DNA of 64,000 nt from positions 40,128-104,127 of the forward strand of contig NZ_RJUF01000008.1 in assembly GCF_024343775.1 (NCBI RefSeq), read 5' to 3'. This DNA is from Lacihabitans soyangensis. Its GTDB lineage: Bacteria > Bacteroidota > Bacteroidia > Cytophagales > Spirosomataceae. The notes under the pieces are model-generated. The model searched no databases. It had not been told where the DNA came from and was given only the letters and a program-made list of their open reading frames with translations. Positions 36,565-44,708 of this stretch are shown here, piece by piece (within the stretch, counting starts at the first letter, position 1; each line of letters opens with the position of its first letter). Both the position numbers and the translations under genes were made by a program.

Positions 36565-37336
36565 AATAGTTGTAGAAAATCTAAATCTCTGGTTTGGGAA
36601 AAATTACATATTGGAGCCCATCAATTTAGAAGTAAATAAAAATGAAATCGTAGCTATTTTTGGCGAGTCAGGATGTGGAAAGTCTTCTTTATTAAGAAGT
36701 ATTGCAGATTTGCATACAGTAAAAGAAGTAGAATATACAACGGGAGGTAATGTTTTGATAAATGGGTTATCCCCATCTCAAGCAAAAAAAGAAAAAATGA
36801 TTGGTATGGCATTTCAAGAACATACTTTAAAAGAAGGTACAGTTCGTGATAATATATTATTGCCTTTGAATATAGGGAGAAAATCAATAGTAGATACCGA
36901 GTATTATGAAAAGTTGCTTTCCTTAGTTGGTCTCGCTGAATATGCAGACTATACCATTGATACACTTTCGGGTGGTATGAAACAGCGTGTCTCTTTTGCA
37001 CGAGCGTTAATTACAAAACCAGAGGTTTTACTCTTGGACGAGCCTTTTAGTGCACTTGACTTGGTTTTAAAAACAAGACTTATGGAAGAGTTATCAGCTA
37101 TTTTAAATAAAGTACAAACACCAACAATTATTGTTACACATACTATCGAAGAAGCTGTTTTTTTGGCAGACAGAATAATAATATTATCATCTAAACCTGC
37201 AAAAATTAATACTGAAATTAAAGTAAATTTCCCAAAACCTCGATTGGCATCCATCATGAATTCATTGGACTTTATGAATACAGTAAATACATGCAGAAAT
37301 CTTATCTTAAATAATAGTAAATATGAAAATCTTTAA
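36551..37336 (+). CDS. ABC transporter ATP-binding protein (nitrate/sulfonate/HMP type)
   Basis: A 261-aa ATPase from ATG 36551, which overlaps the previous gene by 14 bases. Walker A is GESGCGKS (38-45), the signature motif is LSGGMKQR (139-146) and Walker B is LLLDEPFSALD (160-170). The H-loop is VTHTIEEAV. Similarity is to the SsuB/TauB/ThiZ group that energises import of small sulfur, nitrogen or thiamine-precursor compounds. The permease gene starts 14 bases before its end. Confidence 0.9.
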   Translation: MNKNRIVVENLNLWFGKNYILEPINLEVNKNEIVAIFGESGCGKSSLLRSIADLHTVKEVEYTTGGNVLINGLSPSQAKKEKMIGMAFQEHTLKEGTVRDNILLPLNIGRKSIVDTEYYEKLLSLVGLAEYADYTIDTLSGGMKQRVSFARALITKPEVLLLDEPFSALDLVLKTRLMEELSAILNKVQTPTIIVTHTIEEAVFLADRIIILSSKPAKINTEIKVNFPKPRLASIMNSLDFMNTVNTCRNLILNNSKYENL

Positions 37337-38075
37337 TAACCGTGTATTATATCCCATATTAACAGCTTTTATCTTGGTGTTACTTTGGCAGTTCGTTCCA
37401 TCTATATTTGATATCCCAAACTATGTTTTTCCAAGGTTTTCGGAGGTATTTACAGCAATTTTCTTACAAAATACAGATTGGCTTAACTATCTATTAATTA
37501 CAAGTAAGGAAGCAATTTTAGGCTTTATGCTTGGCTCTTTGTTTGGATTTTTAGTAGGTGTTGTAATGGCAGAGTTTAAGACAATATCACTAATCGCTTT
37601 GCCATACGTAATCGCATCCAATGCAATTCCAGTTATAGCTATTGCTCCAATTATAATTTTATGGTTTGGAAATGGTATTCTATCTAAAATTGTGGTTTCA
37701 GCTTTCTTATGCTTTTTCCCACTATCAATTAATACATACAGAGGCTTAACCACGTATCCGAAAGCGTATGCAGAGTTATTCAACGTATACGGAGGAACTA
37801 AATGGGACTTTCTGACAAAATTTAAACTTTTTAATGCCCGTCCGTTCATATTTTCAGGTTTGAAGTTAAGTGCTACCTTTTCTGTCATTGGTAGTATTGT
37901 CGGGGAAATTATCGCTTCTGATTCTGGCTTAGGTTATGGTATGTTGCAAAGTGTTTACAGTTTGAATATGCCTCGTTTATGGGGGTACGTTCTTCTTTCT
38001 TGTTTTCTCGGAATATTAGCTTACGTATTAATAATAGTTATTGAAAAATATTCATTTAAACTCTCAAAATCATGA
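37323..38075 (+). CDS. ABC transporter permease
   Basis: A 250-aa inner-membrane protein with about six hydrophobic segments. A cytoplasmic EAA-type loop is recognisable (AYAELFNVYGGTKWDF, followed by ARPFIFSGLKLS), where the ATPase docks. It belongs to the SsuC/TauC/ThiX-like group. It overlaps the ATPase gene by 14 bases and the binding-protein gene by 4 bases. Confidence 0.9.
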   Translation: MKIFNNRVLYPILTAFILVLLWQFVPSIFDIPNYVFPRFSEVFTAIFLQNTDWLNYLLITSKEAILGFMLGSLFGFLVGVVMAEFKTISLIALPYVIASNAIPVIAIAPIIILWFGNGILSKIVVSAFLCFFPLSINTYRGLTTYPKAYAELFNVYGGTKWDFLTKFKLFNARPFIFSGLKLSATFSVIGSIVGEIIASDSGLGYGMLQSVYSLNMPRLWGYVLLSCFLGILAYVLIIVIEKYSFKLSKS

Positions 38076-39067
38076 AAAAAGTAGCAATTCTTATTATCTC
38101 TGTATTTTATTTACTCTCTTGTTCTGAAAAAGAAAGTAACAAAATTAATCTAAGGTTAAAATGGGTGAAGCAAGCTCAATTCGCTGGTTATTTAGTGGCA
38201 GAAAGTAAAGGTTTTTACAAAGATGCTGGTCTTGATGTTACAATTCTTCCTGCCGGACCAGATATTAAAAGTTTTATGACCGTAGCTAATGGGTCTGACC
38301 AAATTGGTATTGCAATGCCCAATCAAATTATTTCGGCAAGAAGTAATGGTGTGCCACTCACTATTATCGGACAGATTATGCAAGATTCACCTTATCGGTA
38401 TGTAATAAAATCTGAGAATAATATAAAAAACTTGACCGACTTAAAGGGAAAATCTGTTGGTTTGTGGTTAAAAAATGATGAAGCTGAGTTTATAGCAATG
38501 CTTAAGTCAGCAGGGATGTCTCTAAATGATGTAAAGATTGTGCCACAAGAATTTACAATAGTTCCTTTTTTAGAGAACAAATATGAGGTTTCACAGGTAA
38601 CTGTATTTAATGAATTAAATCAGATTAGAGATAAAGGGTACACTGAGGATAAATTACAAATTTTATCACCAAAAGATTATAATAGTGCTTTTATTGGTGA
38701 TATGATTTTCGCTAATCAAGATTTTATTGATAAAAACCCTGAATTAATTAAAAAATTCTTGAGTGCATCATTAAAGGGGTGGAAGTATGCTTTAGCACAT
38801 AAGGAAGAAACCATCAAAATCTTGCTCAAAGCCAATAAAGATTTAGATAAGATACAGCAAATGGACCAGCTTCTTGCAGTTGAAGGTCTTATTAATAGCG
38901 GAAAAAATCTTTCAGAAGGTTTTGGTTATATGGATGAAGCAACGTATTCAAATATTCAAAAAATACTAAAAGAAACAGGACAAATTCAAAATGAAGTAGA
39001 TATTAAGAAGATATATACTGATAGATTTTGGAAAGAACTTAATTCTGAAGAAAAACAGTTGAAATAG
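38072..39067 (+). CDS. ABC transporter substrate-binding lipoprotein (NMT1/THI5-like)
   Basis: A 331-aa protein with a lipoprotein signal (FYLLSCSEK, lipidated Cys). The mature N-terminus contains LRLKWVKQAQFAGYLVAESK and GFYKDAGLDVTILPAGPDI, the hallmark of NMT1/THI5-like binding proteins. Relatives bind thiamine pyrimidine precursors, or sulfonates and nitrate. The WVKQAQFAGYLVA block resembles the thiamine-precursor (ThiY-like) group more, but the ligand cannot be fixed from sequence. It is the last gene of the operon, followed by a bidirectional terminator. Confidence 0.88.
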   Translation: MKKVAILIISVFYLLSCSEKESNKINLRLKWVKQAQFAGYLVAESKGFYKDAGLDVTILPAGPDIKSFMTVANGSDQIGIAMPNQIISARSNGVPLTIIGQIMQDSPYRYVIKSENNIKNLTDLKGKSVGLWLKNDEAEFIAMLKSAGMSLNDVKIVPQEFTIVPFLENKYEVSQVTVFNELNQIRDKGYTEDKLQILSPKDYNSAFIGDMIFANQDFIDKNPELIKKFLSASLKGWKYALAHKEETIKILLKANKDLDKIQQMDQLLAVEGLINSGKNLSEGFGYMDEATYSNIQKILKETGQIQNEVDIKKIYTDRFWKELNSEEKQLK

Positions 39068-39090
39068 TTGTCAGAAGCATGGTTTTCCTT

Positions 39091-39125
39091 AACAGTCAAG
39101 TAATTTTGCTTGACTGTTTTTGTTT
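39091..39125. terminator. Bidirectional terminator between convergent genes
   Basis: AACAGTCAAG (39091-39100) pairs with CTTGACTGTT (39109-39118) over an 8-base loop, followed by a T-rich tract. It separates the ABC operon from the minus-strand ParA pair. The stop codon of the small minus-strand gene overlaps its edge. Confidence 0.7.
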
Positions 39126-39307
39126 ACTTCAAATAAGCATCAATTGCTATATTTATAATCTCTTTTACGCTACAATCTTCATTTGCAGCTTTCACTTTCA
39201 GAGCCTTCAATGTTTCGTTTGGAAACCAAACATTAAAAGGTTTTGTGTTTTTTTCTATCGCGTGTTTCTCTTTTCTTTGAAGCTGTTACTGGAACAACCT
39301 TTTGCAT
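39124..39307 (-). pseudogene. Small ParA-partner-like gene with a single-base frameshift
   Basis: On the minus strand, ATG 39307 opens MQKVVPVTASKKRETRDRKK and then hits a stop. Dropping one A from the run of seven (39248-39254) continues the frame as NTKPFNVWFPNETLKALKVK and onward to IINIAIDAYLK at 39127. The C-terminal part is a ribbon-helix-helix-like segment, as found in small proteins paired with ParA in Bacteroidota elements. It begins inside the end of parA. A sequencing error in the homopolymer is an alternative to real frameshift. Confidence 0.6.
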
Positions 39308-39999
39308 AGGTATTTCTGCTTTTTCAGTTTTAACCTTATCTGCAAACCCTTTAAATTTATTGGTGTAATATTGTGTTTTTGCAATTGTCTTTCTTGTGCG
39401 TTAAGTTCGTCCAAAATTTCGTTTGTTCGTGCAATTATTTCATGGTGAGCTTTTACATCCTCAGTCGAAAATACACCATTGGTAATAGATGAACGAGTAT
39501 AAGAAACCCTTTCTAAAATGACAGTCTTTAAAACGTAAGCTTCATAGCTTTCAAGTATATATCGAATATCATCTGTAATACTTGTACAACTTTTTAGCAT
39601 ATTTAGCACCACACCATATTTTAAATCTGGTCTGCTTTTTTGTGCTTCTCTGATAATTGCAAGTGTAGCTCGTATTGCCATGACATCAAAGAACCCAACT
39701 TTCGATGGAATCAAAACATAGTCTGAAATGGCAAACAAATCATTGAGCGAGTTAATGAGATACGGAGGTGTATCAATGATTAAAACATCATACGGCAGCG
39801 TTCCAATATTTGAAAGCTCGTCAGGTTGAATAAACGCAATATCTTCCAGTTCGTCGCTGATACCAGCCAAACTACCTTGCAAGTCAATATCAAGTAAAGC
39901 CACTTTCAAACCTCCGTTTTTTAGACTTGCAGCAAGATTTAATGTTAATGTAGTTTTGACAACACCTCCCATTTGGTGAGCTACAGTAATGATTTTCAT
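39286..39999 (-). CDS. parA: ParA-family ATPase with a deviant Walker A motif
   Basis: A 237-aa protein from ATG 39999, with TVAHQMGGVVKTTLTLN at the N-terminus. The P-loop Lys (K15) is present, but the ParA signature Lys is Met (M10) and a conserved Gly is Val (V14). LLDIDLQGSLAG and DVLIIDTPPYLI give the Walker A' and B regions. ParA proteins segregate plasmids or elements and need ATP-dependent dimerisation. The lost signature Lys would be expected to impair that. The likely partner gene overlaps its 3' end and is frameshifted. Confidence 0.82.
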   Translation of the reverse strand: MKIITVAHQMGGVVKTTLTLNLAASLKNGGLKVALLDIDLQGSLAGISDELEDIAFIQPDELSNIGTLPYDVLIIDTPPYLINSLNDLFAISDYVLIPSKVGFFDVMAIRATLAIIREAQKSRPDLKYGVVLNMLKSCTSITDDIRYILESYEAYVLKTVILERVSYTRSSITNGVFSTEDVKAHHEIIARTNEILDELNAQERQLQKHNITPINLKGLQIRLKLKKQKYLCKRLFQ

Positions 40000-40109
40000 T
40001 GTATAATTGTGAAATTGAACAAATGAATAATTACACAAATGAATTAACCATTTCGTTTTTTGCAAATGAAAAAAACCAATTTTGAAATCTTTGAAAAATG
40101 CAAAGGCAG

Positions 40110-40131
40110 AAAGTGCAATAAATTGCACTTT
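40110..40131. repeat. Palindrome upstream of parA, possible operator or parS
   Basis: AAAGTGCAAT and ATTGCACTTT are perfect 10-base arms with a 2-base spacer, about 110 bases upstream of the parA ATG. The position suits a ParA-partner binding site or a centromere-like site. The 40000-40552 gap holds no gene. Confidence 0.55.
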
Positions 40132-40246
40132 TCCATTGTTCGTTTTATAAGGGGTATTGTGTTAATGAATCTTTTTAGGAAATTAGAAAATAATATGAAA
40201 GTATTTTCTTAGAATCTTACTAAATTGTTTCGCTTATTTTTATACA

Positions 40247-40277
40247 AAAATCCCAACAGAATATCCATTGGGATTTT
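40247..40277. terminator. Hairpin with T-run on the minus strand
   Basis: AAAATCCCAA (40247-40256) pairs with TTGGGATTTT (40268-40277), with A/T-rich flanks on both sides, so it could act in either direction. No gene is seen immediately upstream on either strand. It may be left from a deleted gene. Confidence 0.5.
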
Positions 40278-40552
40278 AAAAAAAAACTTTTAGCTGTGTT
40301 CATTAGAACGGTCAAATATAGTGAATGTATAATTGAGAAAAATATACGTTTGACTTAAAATAATAATTCGATATGAAATTCCTTTAAATAAATATTTTTA
40401 TTTAATAAAAATTAATTGTGTACATTGCTGTCTTTTGAAAAGATACTGTAAGGTTAAGTTAAAATTCATTGATTCTCATCTGAGAGAATGATTATTCATA
40501 ACTACTAACTTATCAAATTAAAGAAAACTGAAATCTAAAAAAAACTATTAAA

Positions 40553-41767
40553 ATGAAATCTAAAAGCATTTTACTCATTTGTACAACATTAATAATCAGC
40601 TTGCAGACTTTTTCACAAAATTGCGACAAACTTTTACAAGGTGGGCTATATTCATTTACAAATATGACCAATACTGACTAATTTAGTAGTGATTTGCGAA
40701 CTTATTATTTGTCAGAACAATTCAAATCGGATATGAAAAGTGGGAAATGGGGCAGTTCATTAACGTTACCATTTGAAGGTCTACCTATATCATTAGGGGC
40801 AAATTTTAGTGAAGACCAATTTTCAGAATTTAGAAATAGATTACTAAAAACAACGCAATTTAACGTAAAATCAGACTTTTACAAAACGAGTTTTAGTACA
40901 ATTCCTAATACTAATCTTTATCAGGCCTATGTTGATTGTCAAAAAATAGATTATGACGTAAGTAAGACTGGATTTATTCAAGGAACAAATATTGAAACAG
41001 AAAATACAGTTGTATTTGCAATATATTATAGACCGCAATCACCAAATGACCCAATGCCAATTGTTAAAAGTTTTAACGTAGAACCAACAGGTAGTGTAAT
41101 AAGTGGAAATTTAGTAACGGGACAAGAGTTAAATTCCTTTTCGTTACTTGTAACTTGTAAAAGAGACCAAGAAAAAGATTTAGTACTTTCACTCAATACC
41201 GACCGAGGCTTATTAGTTAGTAAATCTGTTGCAGAAGGAGCTTTCACTTCTGCTTCAAATATTCCAATCGGCACAATAATTACATCCTATTTAAATTTTG
41301 AACAGTTTAATGCAGCTACGAAAAATAATGAAAAAAGTCTTGATGGCATTTGGACTTCTAGCAAAAGTAAATGGTCTCCATGCGATGGAAGACCTGTCCC
41401 AAATTCAAAATTTCAAACCCTCACTTCACAAAATATTTTACCTGACCTTAGAGGTATGTTTATAAGGGGTCTAAATATATTTGACCCTTATCAACCTGTT
41501 CTCCCAATAAGTGAAGATAAGGTAGACCCTGATAGTAGAGTTGTTGGTAGTTTTCAAAATGATTTGGTTGGGTCACATAGCCATGGTTGGACTGGTAAAT
41601 CTGGAAATGGTAATCCCAATGGTTCACTGGACTACATTCCAAGTAATCCAACAGATAGAGTAGATGCCTATGTTAGGCAGCCAAATAAGGACTATTCTGA
41701 ATCTGGTGTAGGTTAAGAAACAAGACCAAATAATGTAGCTGTATTCTATTACATTAAAATTAATTGA
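40553..41767 (+). pseudogene. Secreted tail-collar-like protein gene with two in-frame stops
   Basis: A single frame runs from ATG 40553 to TGA 41765-41767. It is broken only by TAA at 40679-40681 and TAA at 41714-41716. It opens with a signal peptide ending in QTFSQ. The C-terminal part is a phage tail-collar domain: DGIWTSSKSKWSPCDGRPVP, then LPDLRGMFIRGLN and GSFQNDLVGSHSHGW. After the second stop it ends ETRPNNVAVFYYIKIN, the standard collar-domain ending. No frameshift is present. This looks like a recently inactivated gene. Confidence 0.8.
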
Positions 41768-41913
41768 GAACTAAACGGCTTACAACAGTGAATACAAGGA
41801 ATCGGCGGTTCTGTGGTTAAATTTAAACTTTGTGCTTCTAAATCGTCATCTTCGGGTAGCGGCAAAACGTTAATTCTTCCAAACCATAAAATTCCCACTG
41901 ACTCGAATTTCAT
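41749..41913 (-). CDS. Small CxxC protein overlapping the coiled-coil gene
   Basis: A 54-aa frame from ATG 41913 reads MKFESVGILWFGRINVLPL, then an acidic stretch PEDDDLEAQ, then EPPIPCIHCCKPF. The CxxC-C cluster suggests half of a zinc site. It overlaps the coiled-coil gene by 44 bases and the tail-collar pseudogene's 3' end by 19 bases. The amino-acid pattern looks genuinely coded rather than random. A fragment of a larger zinc-binding protein is also possible. Confidence 0.4.
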   Translation of the reverse strand: MKFESVGILWFGRINVLPLPEDDDLEAQSLNLTTEPPIPCIHCCKPFSSQLILM

Positions 41914-42283
41914 CTTCTTTCAAAGCCTTTTTTAAACCTTCCAGACGCTTTAAATCGTCTTGTAAGTTTAAAGAGGGCTTTCTGTTTAACTCACGCTCCA
42001 AAGACTTAATTTGGCTTTCTAAAGTCTTACTTTCTTGAATCCAACGCCCTTTTTGGTAATCGCTCATACGAGCGTAGTTTTGCTGGCCAGTGTACAGCTC
42101 GTCTTCAAGCGTTTGAAGCTCTCTCGATATTCGCCCGATTTCGTTATTATATTCCGACCGTTCGGCAGCTATTTGTATTTCTAAAACTTCAACTTCTTGC
42201 TTTTGGCTTGAATTATCTTTCTTTTCTACAAAGAAATGAAAGCCTTGAATAAATTCTTTTTCAATGCTTTTGCCAGTTTTCAT
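41870..42283 (-). CDS. Coiled-coil protein near the island's right end
   Basis: A 137-aa product from ATG 42283. Residues about 30-125 form an uninterrupted coiled coil (IQIAAERSEYNNEIGRISRE and onward), with no other domain. An upstream extension to 42340 would run into IS21 end repeats, so the shorter start is preferred. It may be intact, or the C-terminus of a longer protein cut by the IS. Function unknown. Confidence 0.5.
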   Translation of the reverse strand: MKTGKSIEKEFIQGFHFFVEKKDNSSQKQEVEVLEIQIAAERSEYNNEIGRISRELQTLEDELYTGQQNYARMSDYQKGRWIQESKTLESQIKSLERELNRKPSLNLQDDLKRLEGLKKALKEDEIRVSGNFMVWKN

Positions 42284-42310
42284 AACCACACCTTCAAAAT
42301 TACATATTCC

Positions 42311-42352
42311 GGTGAAAGTGGGCCACCTATTCCGGTTCAAAGTGGGCCACTT
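42311..42352 (-). repeat. IS21-type terminal repeats
   Basis: AAAGTGGGCCAC occurs twice (42315-42326 and 42339-42350), each preceded by ATTCCGGT, with a 24-base period. Multiple short repeats of this kind mark IS21-family ends. They lie downstream of the istB fragment on the minus strand, as expected for the right end of such an element. Confidence 0.65.
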
Positions 42353-42396
42353 ATGTGGAGCTATTTGGTGTTGATTTGATTTTGGTTCAAAGGTAT

Positions 42397-42540
42397 TTAT
42401 TTGTTTTGATTTTTGATGTTTTTTCTCATTGATTCTCCCTTTAGTTCAATCCAGTGAGCTTGATTGTATAATCGCATCAAAGTGTAGCAATGATTAGAAT
42501 GAAAGTGTACCACCAAATCATATAAATGTGGGCAGTTATA
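42397..42540 (-). pseudogene. istB: IS21-family istB C-terminal fragment
   Basis: The minus-strand frame ends in TLMRLYNQAHWIELKGESMR followed by a short Lys/Asn tail and stop. This resembles the C-terminus of Bacteroidota IS21 helper ATPases (IstB). The rest of istB and all of istA are missing, so only the right end of the IS remains. The stretch 42541-42681 up to attR has no gene. Confidence 0.6.
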
Positions 42541-42681
42541 TATTATGAGTCAAATTGAAAAACAATACAAAATCATGATTTAAAATGGAAAGCCAAAGAT
42601 TTCATGAAACAATATGTTGCTGGTTATGTTACTGGCAATAACAAAAACACGTAAATATCTATTAATCAATACTTTGGGCAA

Positions 42682-42700
42682 TCCCGTCCAGACCGCAAAA
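42682..42700 (+). repeat. attR: right copy of the 19-bp tRNA-Asp repeat
   Basis: It is identical to 1972-1990 (TCCCGTCCAGACCGCAAAA), with no tRNA body in front of it. It marks the right junction of the island. Backbone sequence begins after it with a terminator. Confidence 0.92.
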
Positions 42701-42702
42701 TA

Positions 42703-42741
42703 AAAGCCTCATAATCAGCAGATTATGGGGCTTTATTTTTT
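42703..42741. terminator. Terminator after attR, probably the original tRNA-Asp terminator
   Basis: AAAGCCTCATAATC (42703-42716) pairs with GATTATGGGGCTTT (42721-42734), with one T-G pair and an AGCA loop, then a T-run. Before island insertion it would have followed tRNA-Asp directly. It can also end the minus-strand DUF1593 transcript. Confidence 0.8.
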
Positions 42742-42760
42742 AAAATTATAACTTTCAAAA

Positions 42761-44293
42761 TTACCTCACCGTCAAAACCACCCGCTGATATCTGGTCAAA
42801 CTAGGAGTTCCGTTGTCTTTACCCTCAACAATGATGTGTATGTTTTCACCACTTTTGAGATTATTTGGTATTTCTATTACTGATTTACTTCCTTTGGTTT
42901 CTATTTTGATTGCTTCCTGAGCTGTGTCAACCTCTTGATATTGCCAAACTTTTATGGCTACTTTATTGCCATCTGGGTCAGTAGTTATTGCGTTCAAAGT
43001 AATTTTTTCACCAGCTTTTACTTTGAGTTTATTTCCTTCCTTAACCGAAATCTTTGGAGCGTGATTGGCATTTTTAAAGTCTTTTATGCACCAATCTGCA
43101 CGGGCGGCAAAATCTTCTTGAATGGCCGGTATCCATTTGGTTTGAGCGTAGGCATCGTCCATTTTTTGGGTAAAGGGGTTGTAATCCGCTGCTGCTTTGC
43201 CATCTTCCCATCGGCTTGGTGTTACGGTTGATTGCACCAGACGGCCACCCCAACCACCATCTTGAGGGTTTTCTAAATTATTTAAACCTACATCTACCAA
43301 ATGCAAAAATGCTGGAGAGTCTCCTTCCGAAATAAAATCGTATTGGCCAAAACTACCCCACTGGTTTTTCTTTGCTTTTTCCATACTGCTGTAAATGTCT
43401 TCTATTTCACCAAGCGGTGGATTACCGTCGCCATAACTATAGTACATTTTTAAAAGTGGCCCATGATTGTTAATGATATCACCCATAAATTTCCCTTCCA
43501 AATACGGATGAAGTTGTTCAGGAACAGCCCTTTTCCAGAAATAAGCAAAACTCCAAAACTGGTTGGCATTATAGTACACTTTGATATCCTTCCAGTTGGG
43601 TTCTATATATTTTTTGTAGGTCGCATCTTGGTCAAGAATGGCATAAATAATGGCTTTCTGACAAACTTTTTTGTATATTTTGTCCCATTCTGGGGTGTTT
43701 TTGTACTGAATTTCAATCGATTTCAAAGCACGAGCAATGGTGTTGGTACCACCCCAAACTTGTAAATAAAGCGGAGAGGTATCATCGTCAAGCAGTTTGG
43801 CTTTTATAAAATCTGAACCCTCAGTATCTTTTTCCATTTCACCCTCAAAGTCAATATTTCCGATACGTATTCTGTCCCTGAGATATTGATGAGTGGGAAA
43901 ATCCTTTGAATGCTTTACCAAATTGGGATAAACCTTGCCGTATGCATCTACCAAGTCATAAATCCATTGCTCTCCTGGCCAACGGAGTTCGGTACGTTCT
44001 CCATAGAGCTTTTTGGTCATTTCCATTTCGGAGGTAAACTTTGTGCCTTTTCCATCACCTTTATAATGCCATTGCGAGCTACTCACAATGAGGCCTTCTA
44101 CTTTATACTCATTTGTGTAAAGCAACATTCTGATGAATGAATCTACATCGTCCAGTTCACCGTCGGTGGTTACGATGGTTCGAGGTTTTGGGCTCGCTAA
44201 GGAGGATTCCTTTTGACCAAATGTCGATTCTCCGAAAGCAGAGATTAAAAGAAAAAATGCAAAATACAGAATAAATTGAAGCCTTTTGTTCAT
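42761..44293 (-). CDS. Secreted DUF1593 (nucleoside-hydrolase-like) protein
   Basis: A 510-aa exported protein (signal peptide ending near ISAFGESTFGQ). The N-terminal domain matches DUF1593, with an Asp cluster TTDGELDDVDSF resembling the Ca/substrate site of nucleoside hydrolases. The C-terminal about 110 residues form an Ig-like beta domain (LNAITTDPDGNKVAIKVWQY). In Bacteroidota these proteins accompany carbohydrate or sulfatase genes and may act on glycosides. The adjacent sulfatase and DUF4038 genes support a polysaccharide context. Confidence 0.85.
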   Translation of the reverse strand: MNKRLQFILYFAFFLLISAFGESTFGQKESSLASPKPRTIVTTDGELDDVDSFIRMLLYTNEYKVEGLIVSSSQWHYKGDGKGTKFTSEMEMTKKLYGERTELRWPGEQWIYDLVDAYGKVYPNLVKHSKDFPTHQYLRDRIRIGNIDFEGEMEKDTEGSDFIKAKLLDDDTSPLYLQVWGGTNTIARALKSIEIQYKNTPEWDKIYKKVCQKAIIYAILDQDATYKKYIEPNWKDIKVYYNANQFWSFAYFWKRAVPEQLHPYLEGKFMGDIINNHGPLLKMYYSYGDGNPPLGEIEDIYSSMEKAKKNQWGSFGQYDFISEGDSPAFLHLVDVGLNNLENPQDGGWGGRLVQSTVTPSRWEDGKAAADYNPFTQKMDDAYAQTKWIPAIQEDFAARADWCIKDFKNANHAPKISVKEGNKLKVKAGEKITLNAITTDPDGNKVAIKVWQYQEVDTAQEAIKIETKGSKSVIEIPNNLKSGENIHIIVEGKDNGTPSLTRYQRVVLTVR

Positions 44294-44708
44294 TTTTAAA
44301 TTTTCGTTTTCTTAATCCTTAGATAACCCAAAATATAATAGTCCAATAAAAATTTGCAATGCAATATTTAAATCTACGAAAAACGTTAATCTGGGCCTAA
44401 TATAAATCTATTTCTCAAAAAATATATCTTTTCATCCTGTACCTAATTCATCTTTCAGAATCCTGATGGAAAAAAGTATCTTTCACAATATACTCAGAAA
44501 CTACTGTGTTATTCAAAGAAATAATTTAACTAATTTTTGAACACGAAAGTAAAAATAATCAAATGACTAGTAAGCGTTTTCGTTTATTTTCTTTTTAAGT
44601 TTACATGGTTAAACCTCATAAGTTTCAAAACACATTCGAGTTTGAGTCAAAATTTTCAAACTAGAAGAGAAAATGTATTGGTATCATCAATATTCAACCA
44701 AAAAAAAT
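44294..44708. other. Intergenic region between divergent DUF1593 and sulfatase genes
   Basis: This AT-rich gap must hold promoters for both neighbours. I found no full TTG/TAnnTTTG match, repeat or RNA gene. Confidence 0.5.

Larger units (their letters stand above)
1972..42700 (+). mobile_element. Integrated genomic island (BREX defence island) in tRNA-Asp
   Basis: The region is bounded by the 19-bp attL and attR copies and has its integrase next to the tRNA. It carries replication/maintenance genes, a complete type 1 BREX operon, a five-gene helicase/AlkB operon, several broken genes and an IS21 remnant. No relaxase, coupling protein or type IV secretion gene was seen. It is therefore an integrative element that would need help to transfer, or a decayed ICE. 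After attR the sequence resumes with a terminator and ordinary backbone genes. Confidence 0.88.

Noticed and set aside
39248..39254. Programmed frameshifting on the A7 run in the ParA partner gene
   Set aside because: The required change is +1, while A-rich slippery heptamers promote -1 shifts. No stimulatory structure was seen. A mutation or read error is simpler.
39999..40128. N-terminal extension of ParA to 280 aa
   Set aside because: The added residues are hydrophobic noise covering the upstream palindrome. ParA proteins begin with the MKIITVA-type strand.
31568..41716. Stop-codon reassignment explaining in-frame TAA and TAG codons in two genes
   Set aside because: All intact neighbours use TAA, TAG and TGA as true stops, and only two genes are affected. 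Inactivation explains the data.
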